Counted from the first letter of the stretch, positions 1 through 7,440 are shown. The stretch: 40,315 nt of DNA from JAVBNC01 sp031551765 (GCA_031551765.1 JAVBNC010000160.1:1-40315), one strand, 5' to 3'. Translations and numbers: made by a program. The notes: generated by a model not told the origin, from the sequence alone.

Positions 1-32
1 GGAGAAACCTTTCTTTCAAGAAAGGTTTCTCC
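1..32 (-). terminator. Perfect hairpin downstream of smpB
   Basis: Positions 1-15 and 18-32 are exact reverse complements (15-bp stem) with almost no loop. The hairpin lies 24 bases past the smpB stop codon. The C/T-rich tract at 31-53 following it on the plus strand resembles the one at 5677-5700, so it belongs to a repeated terminator family. Confidence 0.75.
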
Positions 33-56
33 CTTCCCCCGGGCGTCACGTCAGCA

Positions 57-518
57 CTAATGACGCATAAGCTCGCGTTCCAAGTCGCGGCGCTCGGCCT
101 GCTGCTTGAGGCCGTCGCGCTGGTCATGGAGTTTTTTGCCTCTGCCCACGGCCAGTTCCACCTTGATGCGCCCGGCCTTGAAGTGCAGGTTCACCGGCAC
201 CACGGTCAGGCCCTTCTGGTCCACGCGGCTGCTGAGCAGGTTGATTTCCTTGGCGTGCAGCAGCAGACGGCGTTCCCGGTCCGGCTCGTGCTGGGCGTAG
301 CCCGCGTTAGCGTAGGGCGCGATGCGCACGCCGACCAGAAAGGCCTCGCCGTTGCGAAAGGTGACGTAGGCGTCGTGAAAGCTGATGTGCCCGGCCCGGA
401 TGCTTTTGACTTCCGACCCGGTCAGGCTGATGCCGGCTTCGAAAAACTCCAGCAGTTCGTAATAATGCCTGGCTTTTTTGTTCTGGGCTATCAGGGCGGG
501 GGAGGGCTTTTTGCTCAT
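57..518 (-). CDS. smpB: SsrA-binding protein SmpB
   Basis: SmpB binds tmRNA and delivers it to stalled ribosomes for trans-translation. The 153-residue product has the family landmarks: an N-terminal KKARHYY-type segment, LTGSEVKSIR, a central beta-barrel, and a basic C-terminal tail (GRGKKLHDQRD onward) that inserts into the mRNA channel. The ATG at 518 (MSKKPSP) is chosen because it matches the usual SmpB start; an in-frame ATG at 524 is equally possible. No strong Shine-Dalgarno sequence is visible. A promoter lies very close upstream (534-562), so the leader may be very short. The gene follows ptsI by about 180 bases, with a GC-rich hairpin between them. The tmRNA gene itself is not in the window. 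Confidence 0.95.
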   Translation of the reverse strand: MSKKPSPALIAQNKKARHYYELLEFFEAGISLTGSEVKSIRAGHISFHDAYVTFRNGEAFLVGVRIAPYANAGYAQHEPDRERRLLLHAKEINLLSSRVDQKGLTVVPVNLHFKAGRIKVELAVGRGKKLHDQRDGLKQQAERRDLERELMRH

Positions 519-533
519 AACCATCACATTTCT

Positions 534-562
534 AGTGTACTTTGCCGTATCTTTTTCCGCAA
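534..562 (-). promoter_or_regulatory. Candidate sigma-70 promoter of smpB
   Basis: On the minus strand TTGCGG (557-562), a 17-base spacer and TACACT (534-539) form a plausible -35/-10 pair. The predicted transcription start falls only about 3-10 bases before the two candidate ATG codons, implying a nearly leaderless mRNA. This is inferred from spacing and consensus only. Confidence 0.45.
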
Positions 563-628
563 CTCGCAGAGATGATGAAACATCCGGAACAATCCGCGAT
601 CCACAAGAGCAAAGACACGGCGCTGCGC

Positions 629-656
629 GCCGGGGCCGCGACAACGCGGCCCCGGC
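629..656 (-). terminator. GC-rich hairpin after ptsI
   Basis: A perfect 12-bp stem (629-640 with 645-656) and a 4-base loop lie 43 bases past the ptsI stop codon. No U-run follows on the minus strand, so it may stabilise the ptsI mRNA end or be a Rho-type pause site and not a classical intrinsic terminator. Confidence 0.45.
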
Positions 657-699
657 CTTCCGAACCAAATGTCAAAGCGCGTTTGCTTCGGAAGACGGA

Positions 700-2475
700 T
701 TATTCTTCCGCATCCAGCATGGACACGTAAAACGGCAGTTCCCGCGGGAAACGCCGGGAGAGCGCCTGCTTGAGAATTCTGTTCACGGTTTCCGAGGTGG
801 CGGCGCTGTGGGCCTGATACAGAAGCTCGCGGCATTCGTCCAGGTCAATGTTGCGGATAATGTGCTTGATGCCCGGAATGGCCTGGGGCGCCATGGAAAC
901 CTCGTCTATGCCCATGCCCAGCAGAATGGGCAGGCAGTAAGGGTCGGAGGCCATTTCCCCGCACACGCTCACGGGTATGCCCTCTTTGTGCGCCATGTCG
1001 GCCACGTGCTTGATGGAACGCACCACGGCCGGGTGCAGGGGCTGGTACAGATGGGAGACGTGGCGGTTGCCCCGGTCTATGCCCAGGGAATACTGGATGA
1101 GATCGTTGGTGCCGATGCTGAAAAAATCCACTTCCCGGGCCAGGGCGTCGGCGGTCATGACGGCGGAGGGCAACTCGATCATGATGCCCAGGGGCGTGTT
1201 GCGGTCAAAGGGCACCAGGGAGGTTTCCAGCTCCTGCTTAACCTCGTTGAGCACGGCCTTGGCCTGGCGCAGTTCGCGCAGGCCGGAGATCATGGGAAAC
1301 ATCAGCGCGATGGAGCCATGCACGCTGGCCCGCAGAATGGCCCGCAACTGGCTGCGGAAAATATCCTGATGCCGCAGGCAGTAGCGGATGGCCCGCAGGC
1401 CCAGGGCCGGGTTGGCTTCTTCCAGCGCGCGCTGAGCCCAGAGCATCTTGTCCGCGCCCACGTCCAGGGTGCGCAGCGTGACCTTGTGCGGAGCCATTTT
1501 GGAAGCCAGGGCGGCATACTCCTCGTACAGTTCCTCTTCCTTAGGCACGCTGGTGCGGGAAATGAACCCGAATTCCGTACGGTACAGGCCAATGCCTTCG
1601 CCGCCAGCCGCCGTCACGGCCTCGGCCTCGTCCGGGGTTTCAATGTTGCCGCGTACGGCTATGCGGACTCCGTCGGGCATTTCCGCGGGCAGGGAAGAAC
1701 GCAGCCGGATCTGCTCCTGAAAGGCGGTAAAGCTGTGCTGCATGGCCTCGTAAGCGGCCAGGATCTTCTGTTCCGGGTTGACCAGCAGAAGGCCCTTAAG
1801 GCCGTCCACCACCACCAGGTCGCCATCGGACACGGATTCTTCCAGCCCGCTCACGCCGACCACGGCGGGAATTTGCAGGCTGCGGGCCAGAATGCCGGTG
1901 TGGGCGGTTCTGCCGCCCTCTTCCGTGGCAAAGCTGCAAAAACGCTTGGGGGAAAGCTCCAGCGTGTCCGCCGGAGTAAGGTCGCGGGCCAGCAGAATGC
2001 AGGCTTCGCCCTCCGGCAGACGCGCGGCCACCCGGCCCTGCAAGTGGCCGGTAACCCGGTCCGCCACAGCGCGCACGTCCTGAACCCGTTCCCGGATGTA
2101 GACGTCGTCAATGAGGCTGAAAGCCCTGGCTATGTCGGCCACGGCTTCCCGCAGCGCCCATTCGGCGGAAAAATGCCGCTCGCGCACATGGTTGAGAGCG
2201 GTTTGGACCAGCTTGGGGTCCCGGCAAATCATAAGGTGCGCCGCGATAATGCCCGCCTGGTCCTTAAGTTCCGGCGGGATGCGGCGGGCGGTTTCCTCCA
2301 TTTCGCGGCGGGTGCTTTCCAGGGCCCGCATGAGGCGCGTGATTTCCTGCTCCACGCCGTCCACGGGGATTTTGCGGCGCACCATGGCCTTTTCGTCCTG
2401 CCGGGCGAGAAAATAGGCCCTGCCAATGGCTATGCCCGCGGAAACCGCTATGCCGTGGAGAATTTGCCGGATCAC
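700..2475 (-). CDS. ptsI: PTS Enzyme I (phosphoenolpyruvate-protein phosphotransferase)
   Basis: Enzyme I takes phosphate from phosphoenolpyruvate and passes it to HPr, in the cytoplasm. The 591-residue protein has normal family length. It carries the phosphohistidine swivel motif GGRTAHTGILAR (active His near residue 192, the first T/S variable), the GLYRTEF segment, and the PEP-binding signature IGTNDLIQYSLG near the C-terminus. The start is GTG at 2475, and it overlaps the ptsH stop by 4 bases (GTGA), so the two are translationally coupled. Neighbours are HPr and a IID protein, but no sugar-specific IIA, IIB or IIC gene is in the window. In this group the system may therefore be partly regulatory (inference). 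Confidence 0.95.
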   Translation of the reverse strand: MIRQILHGIAVSAGIAIGRAYFLARQDEKAMVRRKIPVDGVEQEITRLMRALESTRREMEETARRIPPELKDQAGIIAAHLMICRDPKLVQTALNHVRERHFSAEWALREAVADIARAFSLIDDVYIRERVQDVRAVADRVTGHLQGRVAARLPEGEACILLARDLTPADTLELSPKRFCSFATEEGGRTAHTGILARSLQIPAVVGVSGLEESVSDGDLVVVDGLKGLLLVNPEQKILAAYEAMQHSFTAFQEQIRLRSSLPAEMPDGVRIAVRGNIETPDEAEAVTAAGGEGIGLYRTEFGFISRTSVPKEEELYEEYAALASKMAPHKVTLRTLDVGADKMLWAQRALEEANPALGLRAIRYCLRHQDIFRSQLRAILRASVHGSIALMFPMISGLRELRQAKAVLNEVKQELETSLVPFDRNTPLGIMIELPSAVMTADALAREVDFFSIGTNDLIQYSLGIDRGNRHVSHLYQPLHPAVVRSIKHVADMAHKEGIPVSVCGEMASDPYCLPILLGMGIDEVSMAPQAIPGIKHIIRNIDLDECRELLYQAHSAATSETVNRILKQALSRRFPRELPFYVSMLDAEE

Positions 2476-2774
2476 CGCTCGCCCTCTTTGAACTGCCTGC
2501 GCACGAGAAGAGCAAGGGCTTCCACGGCGTCGCGGGCCTGCGGCCCCTTGCCGCGCAGGGTCAGCGTGCTGCCCTTGGTGGCGGCAAGCGACAGGATATC
2601 CAGAATGCTTTTGGCGTCCGCCTCACGGCCGGACACGGCAAAAGAGATCTCCGCGTCGAAACGCTGGGCCGTCTGCGCTAAAAGCGCCGCGGGCCGGGCG
2701 TGCAGGCCCAGCTCGTTGGTGATGCGCAGTTCCACCTGGTACTCCCCGGGGGAAGACGCCACGATATCGAACAC
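2472..2774 (-). CDS. ptsH: Phosphocarrier protein HPr
   Basis: HPr relays phosphate from Enzyme I to IIA domains. The GLHARPA motif holds the phosphorylatable His (residue 25 with the chosen start), and the ADAKSILDILSLAA segment has Ser56, equivalent to the regulatory Ser46 of Gram-positive HPr. The GTG at 2774 gives 100 residues and has an AAGGAA-type ribosome site about 6 bases upstream. A TTG at 2813 would give 113 residues but overlaps the previous gene. Canonical HPr is about 88 residues, so there is a short N-terminal extension. The stop overlaps the ptsI start. No HPr kinase is seen in the window. Confidence 0.9.
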   Translation of the reverse strand: MFDIVASSPGEYQVELRITNELGLHARPAALLAQTAQRFDAEISFAVSGREADAKSILDILSLAATKGSTLTLRGKGPQARDAVEALALLVRRQFKEGER

Positions 2775-2802
2775 GGTGCGTTCCTTTTCCTTTTGCGCGG
2801 CG

Positions 2803-3543
2803 TTACTCCGCAAAGATCCGCAACAGAAAAACCGCCGCCAGTGCGCCCAGTGCTAAAACAATTCGCGACAAATGTACACGCCCCACCACCCAGGCCGCCA
2901 CCCCCAGGCCACCCGCCATGGCCAGCCACCACAGCGGCGCGTGGTCCGGCGGGAACAGCAGGCAAAGAAAGGCCAGCAAAAAGCCCGCGTTCAGCAGCTT
3001 GAGCCTGTCCGCCCAGTTAATAAGATCCCAGCGCCGCAGCCCGAGCAAAATGGAAAAGCCGTAGCGCAGCCCGGCCACGTAGGTGCAGAGCTTGAAAAGC
3101 TGCAAGCCCGCGAACAGCACCAGAGTCAGCGCGGCAAAGGCCCAGGGCTGGTCCATGGCCAGCAGGCAGGCGCCCAGTAGAGCCCAGCCAGCCAGCATGG
3201 TGCCGCCGAAAAAGGAATCCCCCAGCGCGGAAAGTGTGTTGGCCGTGGTATCCTTGAAACTGAGAAAGGCCGTTGAGTGCATGCGGCCGGCCGCAATAAC
3301 GGTCTCCGTATGCAGGAACACGCCCAGGAGCAGCGGCGCCCAGAAGGGGTGGCAGTTGTAGTGGCGCAGGTAGCGGCCCCGGGCCTCCTGCAAATCGGCC
3401 TGTTTGGGGTAGAGGTCGCGCAGCCCCGGGTCCATGGCGTGGACAAAGCCCACGTTCTGCAAACCGCGGTTGTTGTAAGCCCCGGCCACGAGGTAGCTGC
3501 GCAAAAAGCAGCGCATAAGGGTCGCCTGACGTATTTTCCGCAT
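2803..3543 (-). CDS. PTS mannose-family IID membrane protein
   Basis: IID proteins pair with IIC to form the membrane channel of mannose/fructose/sorbose-family PTS. The family signatures are visible: an N-terminal RCFLRSYLVAGAYNNRGLQN segment followed by VGFVHAMDPGLRDLYPK, a CHPFWAPLLLGV segment, ALGDSFFGG, and several C-terminal hydrophobic helices. With the ATG at 3543 (AGGA just upstream) it has 246 residues, a little shorter than typical IID (270-280). ATG 3555 or TTG 3588 would add 4 or 15 residues. The expected IIC, IIB and IIA partners are not adjacent; rsmI lies upstream instead. Either the partners are elsewhere in the genome or the permease is incomplete. Confidence 0.85.
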   Translation of the reverse strand: MRKIRQATLMRCFLRSYLVAGAYNNRGLQNVGFVHAMDPGLRDLYPKQADLQEARGRYLRHYNCHPFWAPLLLGVFLHTETVIAAGRMHSTAFLSFKDTTANTLSALGDSFFGGTMLAGWALLGACLLAMDQPWAFAALTLVLFAGLQLFKLCTYVAGLRYGFSILLGLRRWDLINWADRLKLLNAGFLLAFLCLLFPPDHAPLWWLAMAGGLGVAAWVVGRVHLSRIVLALGALAAVFLLRIFAE

Positions 3544-3597
3544 AGGATCCTGCATAACCGGGAGAAACCGTATTTTTTTCTGCCACAAACCGGCCGT

Positions 3598-4455
3598 TTA
3601 CCCGTCAAAAACCGGCGCCGACCCGTCTTCCGTTTCCTGCAGCAGGCGATAGACGTCCTTGGCGGTCCAGCCGCACACTTCACCCTGGACCAGACGGGCC
3701 AATTCCCTGGGTTTCAGCCCCTGGGAAGCCTTTTGCGCCAGCAGCGCGCTTACTTCCCGCTGCGGCGTGCGCTCCCCTTTTTCCGGCGGTCCCAAAATTA
3801 TGGTCAGCTCGCCCAAGAGATCGACAAAGGGCAGCTCCCCGCCCAAACGAAAAACGATAAACTCCTCATAGGTCTTGGTCAATTCTCTGGCAATGCAGGC
3901 CTCTCTGGGGCCGAGCACGCCGTGGGCGCGGGCCAGGGTTTCCGCCACCCTGTCCTTGCGTTCGAAAAAAATCAGCGTGGCGTCCAACGCCGCGTAGGGC
4001 GCGAAAAAGCTTTCCTGCTCCCCGGCCTTGCGGGGCGGAAAGCCCAGAAATACGAACGGCTGGGGCGGCAGCCCGCTGGCGCAAAGGGCCGCCAGGGGCG
4101 CGGAAGGCCCCGGCACGGGGGAGACCCGGAGGCCCGCTTCCCGGCAGGCGCGCACCAGCCGGAAACCCGGATCGGAGAGCAGGGGCGTACCCGCATCGCT
4201 GATCAGCGCGGCCACCTTACCGCTTTGCAGCTCTTCCAGCACCTGGGGCAGGCGCTTGGCCTCGTTGTGCTCGTGCAGGCTGACGAAGCGCTTGGCCTCA
4301 AGGCCGCAGCGGGCAAAGAGCAGCCCGGCCCGGCGGGTGTCTTCCGCCAGCACCAGGTCGGCGTCGCCCAAAACTATCCGCGCCCTGGGCGAAAAATCAC
4401 CAGGGTTGCCAAGCGGCGTCGCCACCACCCACAAACGTACCGGATTCGATGACAT
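3598..4455 (-). CDS. rsmI: 16S rRNA 2'-O-ribose C1402 methyltransferase RsmI
   Basis: RsmI methylates the ribose of C1402 in the ribosomal decoding centre using S-adenosylmethionine. The 285-residue product begins with the tetrapyrrole-methylase-fold strand LWVVATPLGNPGDF, followed by LAEDTRRAG, SLHEHNE, LISDAGTPLLSDPG and VPGPSA, which are diagnostic of the RsmI/YraL family. The C-terminal 60 residues form the small helical domain. The start codon lies inside yraN (59-base overlap). The overlap must be real because the conserved VATPLGNPGDF strand starts only 10 residues from the N-terminus and YraN is conserved to near its end. Confidence 0.95.
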   Translation of the reverse strand: MSSNPVRLWVVATPLGNPGDFSPRARIVLGDADLVLAEDTRRAGLLFARCGLEAKRFVSLHEHNEAKRLPQVLEELQSGKVAALISDAGTPLLSDPGFRLVRACREAGLRVSPVPGPSAPLAALCASGLPPQPFVFLGFPPRKAGEQESFFAPYAALDATLIFFERKDRVAETLARAHGVLGPREACIARELTKTYEEFIVFRLGGELPFVDLLGELTIILGPPEKGERTPQREVSALLAQKASQGLKPRELARLVQGEVCGWTAKDVYRLLQETEDGSAPVFDG

Positions 4456-4855
4456 GAACGTAGTGCTCCAGCTTTGGCGGCCCCTGAGGGAAAAAGGTCA
4501 CGCACACCAGGTCGAAGCGGCAGGGTTTCCGCCACAGGTCGAAATCGCTCAAAAAATAGTGCGCCGCACGGACGAAGTTGGCGCGCTTGCGCTGGGTGAA
4601 GTTGTCCTGCGGGCCGAAAGGCGGCTCTTCCCGCCCTTGCGCCGCCGCGCGCAACCTGCGCGTTTTCACCTCCACAAACAGCACATACCCGCCCGCCTCG
4701 CCCACCAGGTCCAGTTCCAGGCCGCGGGCCGCGCCCTTGGGCCGCCAGTTGCGAGCCAAAAGGCGCATGCCCTTTTCCTGCAACAGGGCCAGGGCGGCCT
4801 CTTCCCCGGCCCGGCCCAGGGCCATGTGCGCGGGAGTATGTCCGGGACGCGTCAT
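4397..4855 (-). CDS. YraN/UPF0102 family nuclease-fold protein
   Basis: This 152-residue protein has the UPF0102 pattern: GRAGEEAALALLQEKG, LLARNWR, then the restriction-endonuclease-like acidic/Lys residues in LELDLVGE and FVEVKTRR. The cellular role of the family is unsettled; a nuclease function in DNA maintenance has been proposed from the fold. An alternative start is the ATG at 4825. It is the first gene of the leftward group (yraN, rsmI, IID, ptsH, ptsI) and is divergent from sodC. Its last 59 bases overlap rsmI. Confidence 0.88.
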   Translation of the reverse strand: MTRPGHTPAHMALGRAGEEAALALLQEKGMRLLARNWRPKGAARGLELDLVGEAGGYVLFVEVKTRRLRAAAQGREEPPFGPQDNFTQRKRANFVRAAHYFLSDFDLWRKPCRFDLVCVTFFPQGPPKLEHYVHVIESGTFVGGGDAAWQPW

Positions 4856-4908
4856 CCCACGATCATGCCTTGCCCGCTTGCGGCCCGCAAGAAGAAAAAC
4901 GAACGCTA

Positions 4909-4938
4909 TTGCCTAAAAAATATATTTGCGCGTATAGA
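4909..4938 (+). promoter_or_regulatory. Candidate sigma-70 promoter of sodC
   Basis: TTGCCT (4909-4914), an 18-base AT-rich spacer and TATAGA (4933-4938) precede sodC. An optimal AAGGAGG ribosome site lies about 30 bases further on. The call rests on consensus match only. Confidence 0.5.
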
Positions 4939-4979
4939 GAAGACACTGGCATCCATCACACATTGTATAAGGAGGTTTT

Positions 4980-5525
4980 ATGAAACGGGCGATTCTTCTG
5001 ACGACTGCCCTCTGTCTCTGCCTGTTCCAATACCCGGCGCTGGCGGCGCCCGCCAAGGCGGAAAGCGTCACGGTGCCCATCGTGCAGATCGGGGTCGGCG
5101 ACATGAGCGCCGAGCAGACCCTGGGCACGGTAACCTTTACCGACACGGACAAGGGCCTGCAGATTGTGACCAAGCTCCGCCGACTCTCTCCCGGCGAACA
5201 CGGCTTTCATATCCATGAATTCCCCAACTGCGGCGCGAAAATGGAAGGCGGAAAAATGGTGGCCGGCATGGCAGCCGGCGGGCACTACGACCCCAAGAAA
5301 ACCGGCAAGCACATGGGACCCGGCAAGGGCGGCCATGAGGGCGACCTGCCCGCGCTGAAGGTGGAAGCCAACGGCACGGCCGACCAAACTATGATAGTCA
5401 AGGGCTTGAAAGTGAAGGATATCCGGAAGCGCTCCATCATGGTGCACGCCGGAGGCGACAACTATTCCGACAACCCGGCCAACGGGGGCGGCGGCGCCCG
5501 CATAGCCTGCGGCGTCATTCCCTGA
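4980..5525 (+). CDS. sodC: Secreted Cu/Zn superoxide dismutase
   Basis: SodC dismutates superoxide in the periplasm. The 181-residue precursor starts with a signal peptide (MKRAILL, hydrophobic core, ALA cleavage site near residue 22). Copper ligands are His77 and His79 (GFHIHEF), His102 and His156 (MVHAGGDNYSD). Zinc ligands are His102, His111, His119 and Asp122 (GHEGDL). Cys84 and Cys177 are placed for the conserved disulfide. All active-site residues are present, so the enzyme should work. The ribosome site AAGGAGG is strong and a hairpin terminator follows, so it is monocistronic. In an anaerobe this points to oxygen exposure, for example at mucosal or interface habitats (inference). Confidence 0.95.
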   Translation: MKRAILLTTALCLCLFQYPALAAPAKAESVTVPIVQIGVGDMSAEQTLGTVTFTDTDKGLQIVTKLRRLSPGEHGFHIHEFPNCGAKMEGGKMVAGMAAGGHYDPKKTGKHMGPGKGGHEGDLPALKVEANGTADQTMIVKGLKVKDIRKRSIMVHAGGDNYSDNPANGGGGARIACGVIP

Positions 5526-5544
5526 TCCAGCTCCTGAAAACTCA

Positions 5545-5580
5545 AAGCGGGGCGGGCTGGTGTCCGTCCCGCTTCGTTTC
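5545..5580 (+). terminator. Terminator hairpin after sodC
   Basis: AAGCGGG (5545-5551) pairs with CCCGCTT (5568-5574), followed by a T-containing tract. A similar AAGCGGGAC hairpin follows RNase J at 23253. Confidence 0.65.
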
Positions 5581-5640
5581 AACTCAAGCCCAAACCGGGA
5601 TCCCACCCCCGTCAAAGTTTTTTGAAGGAGGCTGGAGGTC

Positions 5641-5688
5641 CGGAGGAAGGGGGAAATTGTTTTCCAAAAAAGTTTTCCCCTTCCTCCG
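5641..5688 (-). terminator. Terminator after the cobB-like gene (repeat family)
   Basis: Bases 5641-5652 are the exact reverse complement of 5677-5688, and the stem extends with one bulge into A/T-rich arms. It lies 9 bases past the stop of the cobB-like gene. The tract GGGCGTCATGTCA next to it closely matches GGGCGTCACGTCA beside the hairpin at 1-32. It can probably act on both strands. Confidence 0.75.
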
Positions 5689-5697
5689 GGCGTCATG

Positions 5698-7077
5698 TCA
5701 CCGCCCGGCCCGCCATTCCCGCGCGGCGCGGACAAAGGCCGGGGCCCAATGCGGAACAGCCGGGGCGTAAATCTGCATAAAAGCCCCAAACACGTTGCCC
5801 ACCGTGAACCCGTCTTCCGTTCGCCCCAGGGACGCGCCCAGCGTGCGGCGCAGAGCAAGCGGAGGCTCGCTCTCCCCCTGACAGCGTACGTAGTGGTACT
5901 CATGCCCTTTCAAGGCAACGCCTTGCGGATGGTACGGGTTGGCCAGGGCCACTTCCGCCCGCACGTAGCCCAGCCCCTGCGGCCTGGGGCACAGGACGGC
6001 CGCGCCGGGCAGCACCCCGGCCATGGGGTAGCTGCTCTCCCCTTCCCGCCAGCTTTCCAGAAGATAGAAAAAGCCCGCGTGTTCGGCGTAAATGGGCAGA
6101 CCCGAACCGGCCAGGGCCGCCACCTCCGCGCGCCTGTCCTTGCACGCGGCAAGGGTCGCCGCGTGCCCGTCCAACGAGCCGCCGCCCAGGTACAGGCCGT
6201 CCAGGGCGGGCCAGGCTTCTCCGGAAAGAAGTGAGAGGGGGATGAGTTCCGCGCCCGCATGACGCAGGGCATCCAGATTTTCCTCGTAATACTGCCAGAG
6301 CACGGCGTCGCGCACATAGCCGATGCGCACCGTCCTACCCTGCGGCGCGAAAACGGGCGCCTCCGCCCCGCCGTCCGCTTCAAAAGGCGCGGCGGCAGCG
6401 GCCAGGGCCAAAATGCCCGGCAGGTCCAGGTGGCGCTCCACGGCATCCGCCAGCCTATCCAGGGCCTCATTGGCCGCGCTGTGCTCTTCCACGGTGACCA
6501 GGCCGCTCTGGCGTTCGGTAATAGGGGAGACGGCCAGCCGGGGCAGCACGCCCAGCACCGGGGTATGCGCCAATTCCTCCACGGACCTTCTGACCAGCTC
6601 GCTGTGCCGTTCCGCGCGGGTGCGGTTGCAAATGACGCCCGCAATGCGCTCCCCGCCGGGAAAGGCGCGGCACCCGGCCACCAGGGCGGCCGTGGTGCGG
6701 GTCATTTTGGTGCAGTCCACCACCAGCAGCGCCGGGGCTTCCAGCCGCCGGGCCAGTTCCGCCGTGGAGCAGGAGCCGGCCAGATCCAGGCCGTCAAAAT
6801 AACCCCGGTTGCCTTCCACCAGCGCCAGGTCCGCCCCCGCCGCCCGCTGCCCGAAAAGGGTGCGCAACGCGCTCTCGCCCACCATGAAGGGATCGAGATT
6901 CCTGGCGCCCTGCCCGGCCGCCAGGCCCAGCCAAGCCGTGTCGATATAATCCGGCCCCTTCTTGAAGGGCCGCACGCGCAGGCCCCGCCGGGCAAAAGCC
7001 CGCGCCAACCCAAGGCTGATGGTGGTTTTGCCGGTGCCGCCGGCCAGACCGCCAATGACTATTCTGGGAATACGCAT
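5698..7077 (-). CDS. CobB/DsrN-like cofactor amidase of the dsr cluster, with unusual glutaminase site
   Basis: This 459-residue protein belongs to the cobyrinic acid a,c-diamide synthase family (CobB/CbiA; DsrN when linked to dsr). It is probably used to amidate siroheme to the siroamide known from Desulfovibrio sulfite reductases. The N-terminal synthetase has the P-loop GGLAGGTGKTT, KKGPDYIDTAWL and LVEGNRGYFDGLD. The C-terminal class-I glutaminase domain has GLYLGGGSLDGHA, but the nucleophile site reads PIYAEHAG where ECGG is expected: residue 333 is His (codon 6079-6081 checked). The usual catalytic HLHF reads MQIY near residue 435. Glutamine hydrolysis should therefore be lost and free ammonia may be used (inference). 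It lies 135 bases downstream of dsrD behind a terminator-like hairpin, and no clear ribosome site is visible. Confidence 0.85.
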   Translation of the reverse strand: MRIPRIVIGGLAGGTGKTTISLGLARAFARRGLRVRPFKKGPDYIDTAWLGLAAGQGARNLDPFMVGESALRTLFGQRAAGADLALVEGNRGYFDGLDLAGSCSTAELARRLEAPALLVVDCTKMTRTTAALVAGCRAFPGGERIAGVICNRTRAERHSELVRRSVEELAHTPVLGVLPRLAVSPITERQSGLVTVEEHSAANEALDRLADAVERHLDLPGILALAAAAAPFEADGGAEAPVFAPQGRTVRIGYVRDAVLWQYYEENLDALRHAGAELIPLSLLSGEAWPALDGLYLGGGSLDGHAATLAACKDRRAEVAALAGSGLPIYAEHAGFFYLLESWREGESSYPMAGVLPGAAVLCPRPQGLGYVRAEVALANPYHPQGVALKGHEYHYVRCQGESEPPLALRRTLGASLGRTEDGFTVGNVFGAFMQIYAPAVPHWAPAFVRAAREWRAGR

Positions 7078-7122
7078 AAAAAAACCAGCTTCAGCCGCAT
7101 ACTAAGGGCAGCTTCAGGTATT

Positions 7123-7175
7123 AAAAAAACAGCCGCGCCACGCAAGGCGTTCCATATTACAGGAACACCGCGCGG
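7123..7175 (-). terminator. Terminator or attenuator between dsrD and the cobB-like gene
   Basis: On the minus strand a composite stem forms from GCGCGG/CCGCGC (7170-7175 with 7133-7138) and an 8-bp arm (7162-7169 with 7146-7153), followed by a run of seven T (7124-7130 read in reverse). It should end most dsrABD transcripts and allow only limited read-through into the cobB-like gene. Confidence 0.65.
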
Positions 7176-7212
7176 GGCGCGGAAAAAAGAGAAGGCGAAG
7201 CGGACGCGAAAC

Positions 7213-7440
7213 TCAGCTTTCGTCCGGGTTGTGCTTGCCCGCGCCTTTGAGGCTGTACATGGTGGTGCTGCCGGAAGACCAGAACTCCAGGATTTCCGCG
7301 TTGATCATGCCGGTGAGCACTTTTTTCACTTCGCGGGGGCCCTTGTCGGGGAAAAGCTCCAGAAAGTCGTTGAAATAGAACTTAGTCTTGCTGGTTTTTC
7401 CGTTGAGAAAGTCCACGATTTTCTGTTGATCGGCATCCAT
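7213..7440 (-). CDS. dsrD: DsrD, activator of dissimilatory sulfite reductase
   Basis: DsrD is a small winged-helix protein now known as an allosteric activator of DsrAB, raising sulfite reduction. The product shows the family core FYFNDFLELFPDKGPREVKK, then ILEFWSSGSTTMYSLKGAGK near the C-terminus. The ATG at 7440 gives 75 residues, starts like Desulfovibrio DsrD, and has an AAGGA site about 9 bases upstream. The ATG at 7449 directly abuts that site and is less likely. The gene is 65 bases downstream of dsrB, separated by a very stable hairpin. It ends before a terminator-like structure. Confidence 0.95.
   Translation of the reverse strand: MDADQQKIVDFLNGKTSKTKFYFNDFLELFPDKGPREVKKVLTGMINAEILEFWSSGSTTMYSLKGAGKHNPDES

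Noticed and set aside
478..2856. Long open frame opposite smpB, ptsI and ptsH
   Set aside because: Shadow of conserved minus-strand genes with no ribosome site and an odd His/Gln-rich composition.
5698..7077. Calling this gene a cobalamin-pathway cobB
   Set aside because: Linkage to dsr, known siroamide in Desulfovibrio sulfite reductase, and loss of glutaminase residues make a dsr-cofactor role more likely; no other cobalamin genes are nearby.
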